From a virus: 33,343 nucleotides of DNA. The notes under the pieces are model-generated. The model did no database searches, was not told where the DNA came from, and saw nothing but the letters and a program-made list of their open reading frames with translations. Below are positions 17,121 through 22,827 of the stretch, piece by piece. The stretch covers positions 1 through 33,343 of IMG/VR virus record IMGVR_UViG_3300006802_000060; one strand, 5' to 3'. The number at the start of each line of letters is the position of its first letter. Within the stretch, counting starts at the first letter, position 1. The position numbers and the translations under genes are program-made.

Positions 17121-17509
17121 TGCACTTGCGGCTTGTGCGAGTAGCGGAGCATAACGACGCCACTCTTGGGGTATTGTGCTTCAATGGGCGACCTATGTTT
17201 GTGACTCTTGAGGACAAGTGGCGCGAAAACGAGCGCAACGTATCGTGCATACCAAAGGGCAACTACGTTGTTGCGTTGCACAAGTCGCCAAAATTCGGCA
17301 AGTGCTACCAAGTCATGAACGTGCCAGACAGGTCGCATATTCTAATTCACTCAGGCAACACGCATGTGGACACTCAAGGCTGCATTTTGCTTGGGTTGAT
17401 GTATGGGTCCATGGGAACAGCGAACGCAATCCTGTCGAGCCGTACAGCGATTGCAGCGTTCATGCACGAGATGAATGGCGTAGAGGCAGCAACGCTAGAG
17501 GTTGTATGA
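17120..17509 (+). CDS. DUF5675 family protein, likely lysis-related
   Basis: 129 residues. The IPKGNYVV segment (44-51), the ILIHSGN segment (74-80) and DTQGCILLG (84-92) match the DUF5675 family. The His77...Cys88 arrangement recalls the His/Cys active site of YkuD L,D-transpeptidases, though the family's activity is not settled. Genes of this family are common next to phage holins. Here it is first in a four-gene lysis region. Both ends overlap neighbours (TAATG and ATGA), so it is translated as part of the cassette. A cell-wall-active enzyme is the best guess. Confidence 0.7.
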   Translation: MHLRLVRVAEHNDATLGVLCFNGRPMFVTLEDKWRENERNVSCIPKGNYVVALHKSPKFGKCYQVMNVPDRSHILIHSGNTHVDTQGCILLGLMYGSMGTANAILSSRTAIAAFMHEMNGVEAATLEVV

Positions 17510-17748
17510 CGGGCAGCGATGTTACAGAGCTTCGGTACTGGCTAGACCTTGGCATAAAGGGTGTCATTGGAATTGTGGTTAGTGTTGTGGGAATGGACTA
17601 CCGCCACGTAAAGAACACGCTGCAAGAGCTAGAGCAGAGCAAGTATCAGGTTGCCATGCAGGTGGAGGTTTTGCAGGTTGAGTTGTCAGGCATTAAGCAA
17701 AGGTTAGACAAGATTGACGAGAAGCTGGATCGGGCTTTGTCGAGATGA
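17506..17748 (+). CDS. One-TM coiled-coil protein of lysis region (holin or spanin-like)
   Basis: 80 residues from ATG 17506 (ATGA overlap with the preceding gene). A much longer open frame upstream overlaps the DUF5675 gene and is not used. One membrane segment (GIKGVIGIVVSVVG, about 16-29) is followed by a heptad coiled coil (LQELEQSKYQVAMQVEVLQVELSGIKQRL). One TM plus a periplasmic or cytoplasmic coiled coil fits an inner-membrane spanin subunit or an antiholin-type protein. There is no lipobox partner nested in it, so the role is uncertain. Confidence 0.6.
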   Translation: MTGSDVTELRYWLDLGIKGVIGIVVSVVGMDYRHVKNTLQELEQSKYQVAMQVEVLQVELSGIKQRLDKIDEKLDRALSR

Positions 17749-18551
17749 GAGCCTTTGTGTTGTGGCTACTGCTTGTAGGCACTGCACAGGCACAAGGCGT
17801 TAGTTACATTGGGTTGTGCAATCCAACTTGGGATTGCGATGCAACGCTTAAAACATTTCGGGATCGTCCAGCGGTAGTAGGATGGCTAGAAAACTCTTTT
17901 GGGAATAGGTGTGTTTGTGCAGACAGAATCTTGCGTGAGCCGAATCGTGAGAAAGTTATCCGGGTTCACTTGGCTAACTCGCCGTGTCTACGAAACAAGC
18001 GTTGCGATAGCCATGATCTCTTTTTCAATCATACGGTCAAAACTGCGAACCAGGAAATAAAGCGTCCTCGGTCGCGGTTACGAAAGAAGTTCAATCGAAT
18101 TGTCACTCGGTTTGCGGCGCGTCTTGCTGCTGCAAAGGGAGCGGTGACTTGCTACGTCTCGCCTTGTTTGGAGTGTGATCTCGATGACAAGTCTCGAAAG
18201 ATTTTGCTTAGTGTTGTACGTAAGCGTTTGCCTAGCTGCGTTCCTGTGGACAATCCTTTTGGAGCTAGATGCTTACCGGGCTTCGTGTGTGAAAAGCATG
18301 GACCGGATAGACCTGACCGTAAGCCGTGTGTCTATGATCTAGACGGCACCGAGGCAAACTCTGTGGTTGACTTGCGGCAGACGGCTCGTGAGACTAAGGG
18401 TTGCGACTTGCGGTTTTACTGGTCGCACTGGATGAATTGCAACACGGTAGGCGGAGCGTTTGTGCCGCCTATGGAGCGTGAGTGCAAAGCAACAGGGAAG
18501 ATGATGCAGAACGCAGGAGACAGAGCATGGGACCATTTATCGGTTCGTTAG
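17745..18551 (+). CDS. Secreted cysteine-rich protein of the lysis region
   Basis: 268 residues. Residues 1-17 are a signal peptide (MRAFVLWLLLVGTAQAQ, Ala-x-Ala site), so the product enters the periplasm. The mature part has 16 Cys, many in local pairs (GLCNPTWDC, CVC, CLRNKRC, CYVSPCLEC, CLPGFVC). This even number implies several disulfides. The centre is very basic (RPRSRLRKKFNRIV). The conserved-looking FYWSHWMNC near the C-terminus and an alternating strand/helix pattern could reflect a hydrolase fold. No known family is recognised. It is coupled by ATGA to the gene before, and its end overlaps the holin start. It could be a secreted endolysin or cell-wall enzyme, or a superinfection factor. 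Confidence 0.65.
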   Translation: MRAFVLWLLLVGTAQAQGVSYIGLCNPTWDCDATLKTFRDRPAVVGWLENSFGNRCVCADRILREPNREKVIRVHLANSPCLRNKRCDSHDLFFNHTVKTANQEIKRPRSRLRKKFNRIVTRFAARLAAAKGAVTCYVSPCLECDLDDKSRKILLSVVRKRLPSCVPVDNPFGARCLPGFVCEKHGPDRPDRKPCVYDLDGTEANSVVDLRQTARETKGCDLRFYWSHWMNCNTVGGAFVPPMERECKATGKMMQNAGDRAWDHLSVR

Positions 18552-18718
18552 TGCGGCACTTATTGTCGCTAGTAGCTGGTGGGTTATTGACCATTGGCGT
18601 TGGAGAAGCGGAAGTTGACAAGCTGGCTGAAGCAGTCACGCCTGTCGTGTCGGGCGCAATTCTTTATGGCGTTAGCCAGGTCTGGTCCATTAAGGACAAG
18701 AAGAAGAACTTGTTCTAA
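18527..18718 (+). CDS. Two-TM holin (Pam3-gp28-like)
   Basis: 63 residues. ATG 18527 is chosen because AGGAGA (18513-18518) sits 8 bases upstream; longer in-frame starts have no SD. Two hydrophobic segments (LLSLVAGGLLTIGV and VTPVVSGAILYGVSQVW) flank a short acidic loop, and the tail is basic (KDKKKNLF). This class II-type topology and sequence pattern match small phage holins of the Pam3-gp28 type. It would form the membrane lesion that starts lysis. It is the last gene of the rightward late unit. Its stop overlaps that of the convergent gene on the other strand by two bases. Confidence 0.75.
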   Translation: MGPFIGSLVRHLLSLVAGGLLTIGVGEAEVDKLAEAVTPVVSGAILYGVSQVWSIKDKKKNLF

Positions 18719-19206
18719 GGCACGTTGCGGTAGCGTTTGAATTTGAGCGAGCTAACGAACGTAGCGGGATGCACTTCTTCTACGTTGGTTGTCTCCTTAA
18801 TGAACGCTAGGATCGCGACGAATTGTTCTTTCTTTTCTTGCTCAAGAAAATGGAGCTTAAACTGCTGTGTTGCCTGTTTGCGTATGTAGTCGGTCATGCC
18901 CTGACTGTCGTCGTACAGATGATCGCAGAGGAATTGCAGGTTAAACGGGCACGCAACTTTCTCAAATAGAAACCAGCATAGGCGGTTGAATTCTGCGATT
19001 GCCTTAATGTTAAAAACTTTGCGCTGCGAGGATGCAAGTTCTTCCCAGCGGATGAGCTGACCGTTGCCGGTGTTGAGCAGCTTATCGAAAAAGAAGCAGT
19101 AATCCTTTAGTGCGCGTTCAATGACAGCAAGCCATAGTTCACGTTCTGGCGTGGTAGGAAACTCGCCTTCCTCGTCCATCATGAACTTGATTAAATGATC
19201 GGTCAC
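18715..19206 (-). CDS. Phage protein of unknown function
   Basis: 163 residues, mostly helical and amphipathic, rich in Phe, Leu, Glu and Lys, with three Cys. No signal peptide, membrane segment or known motif is evident. It starts at a GTG that overlaps the stop of the upstream nuclease gene (GTGA), so it is co-translated. It is the last gene of a leftward unit and converges on the holin with overlapping stops. Coupling to the nuclease suggests a role in DNA metabolism, which is inference only. Confidence 0.65.
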   Translation of the reverse strand: MTDHLIKFMMDEEGEFPTTPERELWLAVIERALKDYCFFFDKLLNTGNGQLIRWEELASSQRKVFNIKAIAEFNRLCWFLFEKVACPFNLQFLCDHLYDDSQGMTDYIRKQATQQFKLHFLEQEKKEQFVAILAFIKETTNVEEVHPATFVSSLKFKRYRNVP

Positions 19207-19610
19207 AATTTCCCTGCGATATAGCGTTCAAGCAGCACTAGAGCGTCCTCGGCGCTCCAGCAAACAGCGGCGTAGTTTCCAACACGATTAAGTGCCTCTA
19301 TAAGCTGGAGCTGTTCCGGGGACGGCTTATTCGGCTTTACTTTCATCTCGATGTAAAGACCGCCGTACTTCCCGTTTGGGAATGGCACTGAAATATCTGG
19401 GACGCCTTTCTTGAGTCCTGCGCGTTTAAGGCTGGCTCTGCGTTGGATGCTTGCTTTGCCTTCGTTTGGCACGTGCCATGCTAGGTCGTAAGCGGGATGT
19501 TGCCCGGAGCGTAAGCGGCAGTAATCGAAGAACACGAACATTTCGAGTTCTTCTTTGCCGTGCTTAAAGGGTCGTCTAACCCTGGAAGGGCTCCACCTCT
19601 GTCTTTTCAT
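19203..19610 (-). CDS. VRR-NUC domain nuclease
   Basis: 135 residues. The VRR-NUC fold (PD-(D/E)xK superfamily) is visible: helical N-terminus, AWHVPNEGKAS (44-54), KKGVPDISV with Asp72, and GLYIEMKV with Glu88 and Lys90 as the metal-binding catalytic set, then a final helix/strand (YAAVCWSAEDALVLL). This is the normal length for the stand-alone phage type. Such proteins cut structured or free DNA ends. Here it may process replication or recombination intermediates alongside the RecT/Bet protein. It overlaps its neighbours at both ends (35 bases with the gene before, 4 with the gene after). Confidence 0.85.
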   Translation of the reverse strand: MKRQRWSPSRVRRPFKHGKEELEMFVFFDYCRLRSGQHPAYDLAWHVPNEGKASIQRRASLKRAGLKKGVPDISVPFPNGKYGGLYIEMKVKPNKPSPEQLQLIEALNRVGNYAAVCWSAEDALVLLERYIAGKL

Positions 19611-19857
19611 GCCACGCCAACCATAAGCGGTCTGGCTGCACTGGCTGTATGGTGGTGCTTATAGCCGGGTTGTGCTCGTACCAGCCAGCTTCCCACTTTA
19701 GCCATGTGTCAGCGGGTTTGTGTCCGACGTCATACCACAGTTCTTTGACGTATCGGATCTCTTTACCGTTGAACTGTATGTGCTTGAGGGTTACCCAATA
19801 GGCTTGTGACTCGGTGGGTTCTTCCCAAAGTTCAAACGGCTTCCAGTCGAGTTTCAC
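19576..19857 (-). CDS. Small Trp-rich protein, unknown function
   Basis: 93 residues, acidic, with ten Trp, an unusually high content (e.g. WYDVGHKPADTWLKWEAGWY). It starts at GTG 19857, whose last bases form the TGA of the upstream 46-residue gene (GTGA). Its end overlaps the start of the VRR-NUC gene by 35 bases. No family is recognised. Conservation of the coupled arrangement argues it is a real gene. Function unknown. Confidence 0.6.
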   Translation of the reverse strand: MKLDWKPFELWEEPTESQAYWVTLKHIQFNGKEIRYVKELWYDVGHKPADTWLKWEAGWYEHNPAISTTIQPVQPDRLWLAWHEKTEVEPFQG

Positions 19858-19994
19858 TTCTTTTTCTTCTTTTTGGTGACGCCTCTAATTTTGCCAGCGT
19901 TTTCTGAGGCGTAGAAAACTTTGTCGCCTTCTTCCTTGCCGTAGTATTTCTCCATGGCTTCTCGGATTTTAAGACCTTTCTTGGTGAGTGGCAT
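19854..19994 (-). CDS. 46-residue basic phage protein (MPLTKKG... type)
   Basis: A short gene in a different frame from a longer Lys/Arg/Ser-rich shadow frame over the same bases. It starts at ATG 19994 with a strong SD (GGAGG, bases 20001-20005 on this strand) and ends in GTGA overlap with the next gene. The protein begins MPLTKKGLKIREAMEKYYGK, has a central KVFYASENAGKIRGV and ends in six Lys. This pattern (a start like LTKKG, a Tyr-Gly-Lys turn, FYAS, GKI-G) is a widespread small phage protein of unknown function. The basic tail suggests nucleic-acid contact. Confidence 0.8.
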   Translation of the reverse strand: MPLTKKGLKIREAMEKYYGKEEGDKVFYASENAGKIRGVTKKKKKK

Positions 19995-20040
19995 GAGCGT
20001 CCTCCGTTTGCGGTTAGGGTACGCGAAGGTGTTGCGCGAT

Positions 20041-20289
20041 TCACGCTAAATTTTCAGCGTAGACGCCTGTGCCGGAGAGTGTTTCCACGTGCACACGCTT
20101 GCAGTCAAGAAGCGTTGCGAGGATTAGGTTTGCAAGCTCGGTCGCTGAATCGTTGTAGTGAAGATTGATAAGGGCGCGGAGGTCTGGACGGTCTTGCGGC
20201 AGGGGCTCATAGCCTTCGTGCTGCTTAATCCAGACTGTCACGCGCCACTTGCCGTCATGGACGGTATGCGTTGTGAAGAATATTCTCAA
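20041..20289 (-). CDS. Small protein of unknown function
   Basis: 82 residues, mixed strand/helix, beginning MRIFFTTHTVHDGKWRVTVW. The start is TTG 20289, whose bases overlap the TGA of the upstream gene (TTGA). The same kind of coupling is seen through this operon. It is followed by a 46-base gap before the 46-residue gene. No motif is recognised. Confidence 0.6.
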   Translation of the reverse strand: MRIFFTTHTVHDGKWRVTVWIKQHEGYEPLPQDRPDLRALINLHYNDSATELANLILATLLDCKRVHVETLSGTGVYAENLA

Positions 20290-20543
20290 AACGGCACCTT
20301 GTCGTCGTCGCTTGGGGTGTATGGTGGGCGGCTGTCGTTTTCCTCACAGAACGCGATAGCGTTCCAGAGCAGCTCAATAAGCAGCTTGGCATCGGAGGGA
20401 AAGAGGGTCTTGGATTCCTTATACTCGCCTGTTTGCTTATCTTTGTAGGATTTTCGCCAGGTTATGCTGTAACCCCCATTACGGGTTTCCCATACTGCAA
20501 CGTCAATGCCCTTGTTTCTGTAGCTCTTAACTGGCGCTCCCAT
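20286..20543 (-). CDS. Small conserved phage protein (KSYKD type), unknown function
   Basis: 85 residues from ATG 20543. An upstream in-frame ATG at 20555 contains the GGAGG that serves as SD for 20543, so the shorter start is preferred. The core is beta-rich: VAVWETRNGGYSITWRKSYK, then a GEYKESKTLFPSD turn and a C-terminal helix (LLIELLWNAIAF). The -RKSYKDK...K-TLF-SD pattern is common in small phage proteins of unknown role. It is first gene of the leftward unit ending at 18715, immediately downstream of the GTACC-type repeats at 20554-20595. Confidence 0.65.
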   Translation of the reverse strand: MGAPVKSYRNKGIDVAVWETRNGGYSITWRKSYKDKQTGEYKESKTLFPSDAKLLIELLWNAIAFCEENDSRPPYTPSDDDKVPF

Positions 20544-20553
20544 TTGACCTCCC

Positions 20554-20595
20554 ATGTACCATCATGTTGTCCTATGTACCATGGTGTGCTACCAT
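20554..20595. promoter_or_regulatory. GGTACA operator-like repeats in divergent promoter region
   Basis: Between the leftward gene at 20543 and the rightward gene at 20623, ATGTACCAT occurs at 20554-20562 and 20574-20582, exactly 20 bp apart. A third partial copy (TACCAT) is at 20590-20595. On the minus strand these read ATGGTACAT, the same core as the 10-bp phased arrays at 24460, 26441 and 32588. The placement fits control of both divergent units. Confidence 0.6.
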
Positions 20596-20622
20596 GGACT
20601 CATGGCTTTTACAAGAGGGTTT

Positions 20623-20871
20623 ATGACACAGCAGCTTCCCGAAGGCTACCTTACTGCCAAGCAGCTTGCACAGTGCCTAAAAATATCAAAAGGTACACTA
20701 GAAAACCTCTGTCGCCGTGGCTTGCCTCGGATAAAAATTGGGAAGGCACGCCGGTTTTTGCTGTCTGAGGTTCAAGTGTGGCTAAGGCAGCTTGAGGCAG
20801 AGGCGTTAGAGCAGCGGCGGCTTGAAGATGAGCTTAACGAGGAGTTTGAGGACACTGACCATGTGGCGTAA
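20623..20871 (+). CDS. Excisionase/MerR-type helix-turn-helix protein
   Basis: 82 residues from ATG 20623 (AGAGGG just upstream; ATG 20602 is an alternative adding seven residues). Residues 9-58 form an HTH_17-type winged helix: YLTAKQLAQCLKISKGTLEN, then RRGLPRIKIGKARRFLLSEVQVWL. The rest is an acidic helix (LEAEALEQRRLEDELNEEFED). No integrase is present, so it is more likely a small transcription regulator or recombination-directionality relic than an excisionase. It is first gene of a three-gene rightward cluster, next to the phased repeats at 20554-20595, which it could bind. Confidence 0.8.
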   Translation: MTQQLPEGYLTAKQLAQCLKISKGTLENLCRRGLPRIKIGKARRFLLSEVQVWLRQLEAEALEQRRLEDELNEEFEDTDHVA

Positions 20872-21133
20872 CCAGAGTGTGAATTACCCTGAGCTGCACA
20901 AGCGTCTCTACGGCGTGTTTCCTGAGTATCGCCCTATAAGCAAGTACGATGGTCCTGGCGCGTACAAGGCTATTGACGCGAATGGCAACGTTTTCCGTGT
21001 CACCATATCCATAAATGAGGACGGCAGACAGCGCAGGACTACGGAGCGGCTGTTAGCTGCTGAGGACGTGCTCCGGCAGACAAACCCAAAACTGTTTCGC
21101 CCGAAGCCGGATGAGGGCTGGTCGGACGATTAG
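20861..21133 (+). CDS. Small protein of unknown function
   Basis: 90 residues from ATG 20861. The start is supported by GAGGA at 20848-20852 and by overlap with the end of the HTH gene. The first half contains YPELHKRLYGVFPEYRP. The middle has strands (AYKAIDANGNVFRVTISINE). The last third is a basic helix (RRTTERLLAAEDVLRQ). No family is recognised. Its location with the HTH gene suggests an early function. Confidence 0.65.
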   Translation: MWRNQSVNYPELHKRLYGVFPEYRPISKYDGPGAYKAIDANGNVFRVTISINEDGRQRRTTERLLAAEDVLRQTNPKLFRPKPDEGWSDD

Positions 21134-21177
21134 AAATGCTTTACGTTCCCCCAGGTCTAGACCTTTATGGAGGCACC

Positions 21178-21333
21178 ATGAACCTTGAACTGGCAGAGAA
21201 CGAGCAGAAGCTCCTTACTGAGATCCTGAGTAAACTGACTGTAAACCCTGCGGCACCAGAGGCTGCTGCGGTTGTGGCTACCGTGCAGAGCATCCTAGCC
21301 AAGCTGACTGTGCCAGCCGAAGCCACAGCGTAA
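21178..21333 (+). CDS. 51-residue helical protein of unknown function
   Basis: ATG 21178 has a strong SD (GGAGG, 21169-21173), so it is preferred to an in-frame ATG at 21136. The product is an amphipathic helical peptide of 51 residues, Ala/Leu/Thr-rich and acidic (MNLELAENEQKLLTEILSKL). It is the last gene of the rightward cluster. A structured three-stem element follows eight bases after its stop. Confidence 0.65.
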   Translation: MNLELAENEQKLLTEILSKLTVNPAAPEAAAVVATVQSILAKLTVPAEATA

Positions 21334-21340
21334 CCCTCAA

Positions 21341-21401
21341 ACTGCTTGTAGGGGCTGTATAAGCCCCGTAGCTACGAGAAACACCTAGTAGCGCAAGCAG
21401 T
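21341..21401 (+). ncRNA. Candidate three-way-junction RNA in the 3' UTR
   Basis: Three perfect stems nest as a three-way junction. P1 is ACTGCTTG (21341-21348) with CAAGCAGT (21394-21401). P2 is GGGGCT (21351-21356) with AGCCCC (21362-21367). P3 is GCTAC (21371-21375) with GTAGC (21388-21392). Junction linkers are 2, 3 and 1 bases. No T-run follows, so it is not a simple terminator. It may protect the 3' end of the mRNA or act as a separate RNA. Strand is assigned by the upstream genes. Confidence 0.45.
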
Positions 21402-21551
21402 CTCTAACCTCCCAATAAAACCAGCCACAAGCCTTACAGAGCCTTTCCGAAGCCATACAGCCTACGTGTACCAACTACTGACACACGTACAGCCACACTT
21501 GTTTACTGTATACAACCAAACCAATAATTAACTTGACAAGGTTTGGAAAAA

Positions 21552-21587
21552 CCCCCCTAATACCCCATACCCCGAAACAACCCCCCC
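21552..21587 (-). repeat. G-quadruplex motif on the minus strand
   Basis: Four C-tracts on the given strand, at 21552-21557 (6), 21563-21566 (4), 21570-21573 (4) and 21581-21587 (7), give G7-N7-G4-N3-G4-N5-G6 on the other strand. This satisfies the usual G3+/N1-7 quadruplex pattern with long tracts. It is the only such cluster I noticed in the window. Confidence 0.7.
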
Positions 21588-21797
21588 GCTTCGCGTCTTG
21601 TGTTTTGTTGCTTCTAAGGAAAGCAGCTTCTTTCACAGTTGCCCTTAGCTGTAAGACTGTTCTCTACTGCGCTTTACTTGTCGCGTAGACTGCTGTGTAC
21701 CGTGGCTGTTGGCTGTCATTTACCCCTAAATTAAATCTTAAAAAACTATACATAACTTACACGTTGCTATTGGTATTGCAGTTCGCGCTTAGATGAA

Positions 21798-21850
21798 GCT
21801 GCTTCTGTTTTGCTGCTTCGACTCTGCGCTGCTTGAGTTGCGTTGCTGCT
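21798..21850 (+). repeat. Iteron-like GCTGCTT direct repeats
   Basis: GCTGCTTC at 21798 and 21812, GCTGCTTG at 21828 and GCTGCTGT at 21845 form four direct copies spaced 14, 16 and 17 bp. Inverted AAGCAGC copies lie at 21621 and 21878. Spacing is irregular, so protein-bound iterons are only one reading. Confidence 0.35.
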
Positions 21851-21945
21851 GTCTTAGACCTCCAATGGTCTACGAGTAAGCAGCTTTCAAGTGCTAGTTA
21901 TGTTAGGCTTTTGAAAAAGTTTATTTTGGTAGGATGCTTGAGAGC

Positions 21946-21974
21946 TTGTTGCGGCAGACGAAGTCAGGTATACT
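21946..21974 (+). promoter_or_regulatory. Sigma70-type promoter of a small RNA
   Basis: TTGTTG (21946-21951) and TATACT (21969-21974) are separated by exactly 17 bases. The -10 matches consensus at 5 of 6 positions and the -35 at 4 of 6. Transcription would start near 21978-21981, leading into a structured region that ends in an intrinsic terminator with no open frame. Confidence 0.65.
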
Positions 21975-21980
21975 TTAGTT

Positions 21981-22083
21981 GCGGCACGTAAGTGCCCGAA
22001 ACCGTTGCTAGTCACACCGGGTTGGACCCACATTTGAAGGCTGCGCTGAGAGCGTGGAACAACCTTTGAGTGTGGGTTTTTTT
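21981..22083 (+). ncRNA. Candidate small RNA of about 100 nt
   Basis: The region lies between a good promoter and an intrinsic terminator and has no credible ORF. Near its 5' end GGCAC (21983-21987) and GTGCC (21992-21996) form a stem capped by the GNRA tetraloop GTAA. The 3' end is the terminator stem at 22026-22083. It lies back to back with the tRNA-Asn gene on the other strand. No known RNA family is recognised. A regulatory or antisense RNA is possible. Confidence 0.55.
22026..22083 (+). terminator. Intrinsic terminator of the small RNA
   Basis: ACCCACA (22026-22032) pairs with TGTGGGT (22071-22077). Inside, AAGG pairs with CCTT and CGCT with AGCG around a GAG loop. The stem runs straight into seven T (22077-22083). 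Confidence 0.75.
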
Positions 22084-22092
22084 ATGTAAGTT

Positions 22093-22167
22093 TGGCTCCG
22101 TCGGCAGGTCTTGCACCTGCATATCCCAACTTAACAGGTTGGTCCTTTGCTTTTAAGGTACGACGGA
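22093..22167 (-). tRNA. tRNA-Asn(GUU) with encoded CCA
   Basis: On the minus strand the 5' acceptor arm TCCGTCG (22167-22161) pairs perfectly with CGACGGA (22103-22097), followed by G and CCA (22095-22093). The anticodon arm is CCAAC-CTGTTAA-GTTGG, giving anticodon GTT (Asn). The T arm is GCAGG-TGCAAGA-CCTGC. The D arm is short (CCTT...AAGG) and its loop lacks the usual GG. The T loop has G in place of T at position 55. It is therefore somewhat degenerate, as phage tRNAs often are, but likely functional. Its 5' end overlaps the end of the HNH gene by 15 bases. Confidence 0.85.
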
Positions 22168-22563
22168 AGGTTTGCGTTTTAACACGCGATCTTTGTGCTG
22201 CTGTTTTACTACGTGGCTCTTACAACAAAAAAATCGTGCCTGATCTTGGCTTTTTTTTGACCTAATTATACGACATTGGCGAAAAAATTTTACACCGCAA
22301 TAATGGCATTGCACGCTTTCTACAGGCGCAAAGCGTTGCGCTCCGTGAAATTTGCCATGATTTATACGTGTCAATCGCTCTAAATTTATAAAACGGTTGT
22401 CTCGTTTCTTGCCATTTCGGTGATGCAATACTTCGCCAACACGTAAAATTTCACCCGTGTTTTTCCACCAAACGATGTGATGTTCGTATGCATATCGGTT
22501 TCGATACTTTTTGCCAGGATATTCCTTTGGAGCAATAACTAGACTGTAAGAGCCGTTTTTCAT
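22153..22563 (-). CDS. HNH homing endonuclease
   Basis: 136 residues. The HNH core is AYEHHIVWWKNTGEILRVGE, then VLHHRNGKKRDNRFINLE: His pair, central Asn and the Asp-Asn-Arg-x-x-Asn-Leu ending typical of phage homing nucleases. The C-terminal part has a zinc-ribbon pattern (QCHYCG and FFCCKSH). These enzymes nick or cut DNA and spread themselves between phages. The gene is visibly more AT-rich than its neighbours and has no clear SD. Its last codons and stop lie inside the tRNA-Asn gene. It looks like a later insertion between the tRNA and the recombination operon. Confidence 0.85.
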   Translation of the reverse strand: MKNGSYSLVIAPKEYPGKKYRNRYAYEHHIVWWKNTGEILRVGEVLHHRNGKKRDNRFINLERLTRINHGKFHGAQRFAPVESVQCHYCGVKFFRQCRIIRSKKSQDQARFFCCKSHVVKQQHKDRVLKRKPSVVP

Positions 22564-22827
22564 TTATGTTTTTTCGTGGTCAAACAATTCTTCAATCGAC
22601 TGCTCAAGCCACCGGATGCCGTCAAGCTGCCCTTTGGCAAACACTGACTTGTCCTCTGCCAGGAGCTTCGACAGCCGCTCCGACTCCTGCGTAATAAAAG
22701 AGCGCAGCGCGTAAGCTCCCTGCTTGAACGCTGCGCGACGAAGCTCTAAAACCTCTTTTTGAGTTAGCTTGCGGCTTCTTCCACGATGCAGCTTGTGAGC
22801 CGCTTTAGTCTTATCGGACTTTTCCAC
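22564..22827 (-). CDS. Small basic helical protein coupled to RecT, unknown function
   Basis: 87 residues, start GTG 22827 inside the end of the RecT/Bet gene (64-base overlap, different frame). The N-terminus is basic (KTKAAHKLHRGRSRKLTQKE). The remainder is a long amphipathic helix (QESERLSKLLAEDKSVFAKG) ending in an acidic tail. The tight overlap suggests coordinated expression with the annealing protein. No family is recognised. The downstream HNH gene begins one base after its stop. Confidence 0.65.
   Translation of the reverse strand: MEKSDKTKAAHKLHRGRSRKLTQKEVLELRRAAFKQGAYALRSFITQESERLSKLLAEDKSVFAKGQLDGIRWLEQSIEELFDHEKT

Larger units (their letters stand above)
21402..21945. other. 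Noncoding stretch, candidate replication origin region
   Basis: No convincing gene lies here on either strand. It holds an inverted repeat CCAAACC (21516-21522)/GGTTTGG (21540-21546), palindrome TGTATACA near 21507, a C-rich quadruplex motif (21552-21587), an AT-rich block (about 21725-21765), four GCTGCT(T) repeats (21798-21850) and a 6-bp hairpin TAGACC/GGTCTA (21855-21872). This mix of AT-rich DNA, short direct repeats and a quadruplex motif resembles a replication origin. That role is inference. Confidence 0.4.

Noticed and set aside
17218-17748. 176-codon frame starting inside the DUF5675 gene
   Set aside because: Only the part from 17506 is gene-like; the upstream part is the wrong frame of the DUF5675 gene. 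ATG 17506 has the usual ATGA coupling.
19832-20044. 70-codon Arg/Lys/Ser-rich leftward frame
   Set aside because: It is a shadow over the 46-residue gene at 19854-19994, which has a strong SD, stop/start coupling and a recognisable sequence.
20623-20871. True excisionase implying a temperate phage
   Set aside because: No integrase or recognisable attachment site is present, and this HTH class is also used by transcription regulators.
21531-21562. Promoter TTGACA...TAATAC near 21534
   Set aside because: The spacer is about 19 bases and lies across the C-tract; it is weaker than the promoter at 21946 and leads to no gene.
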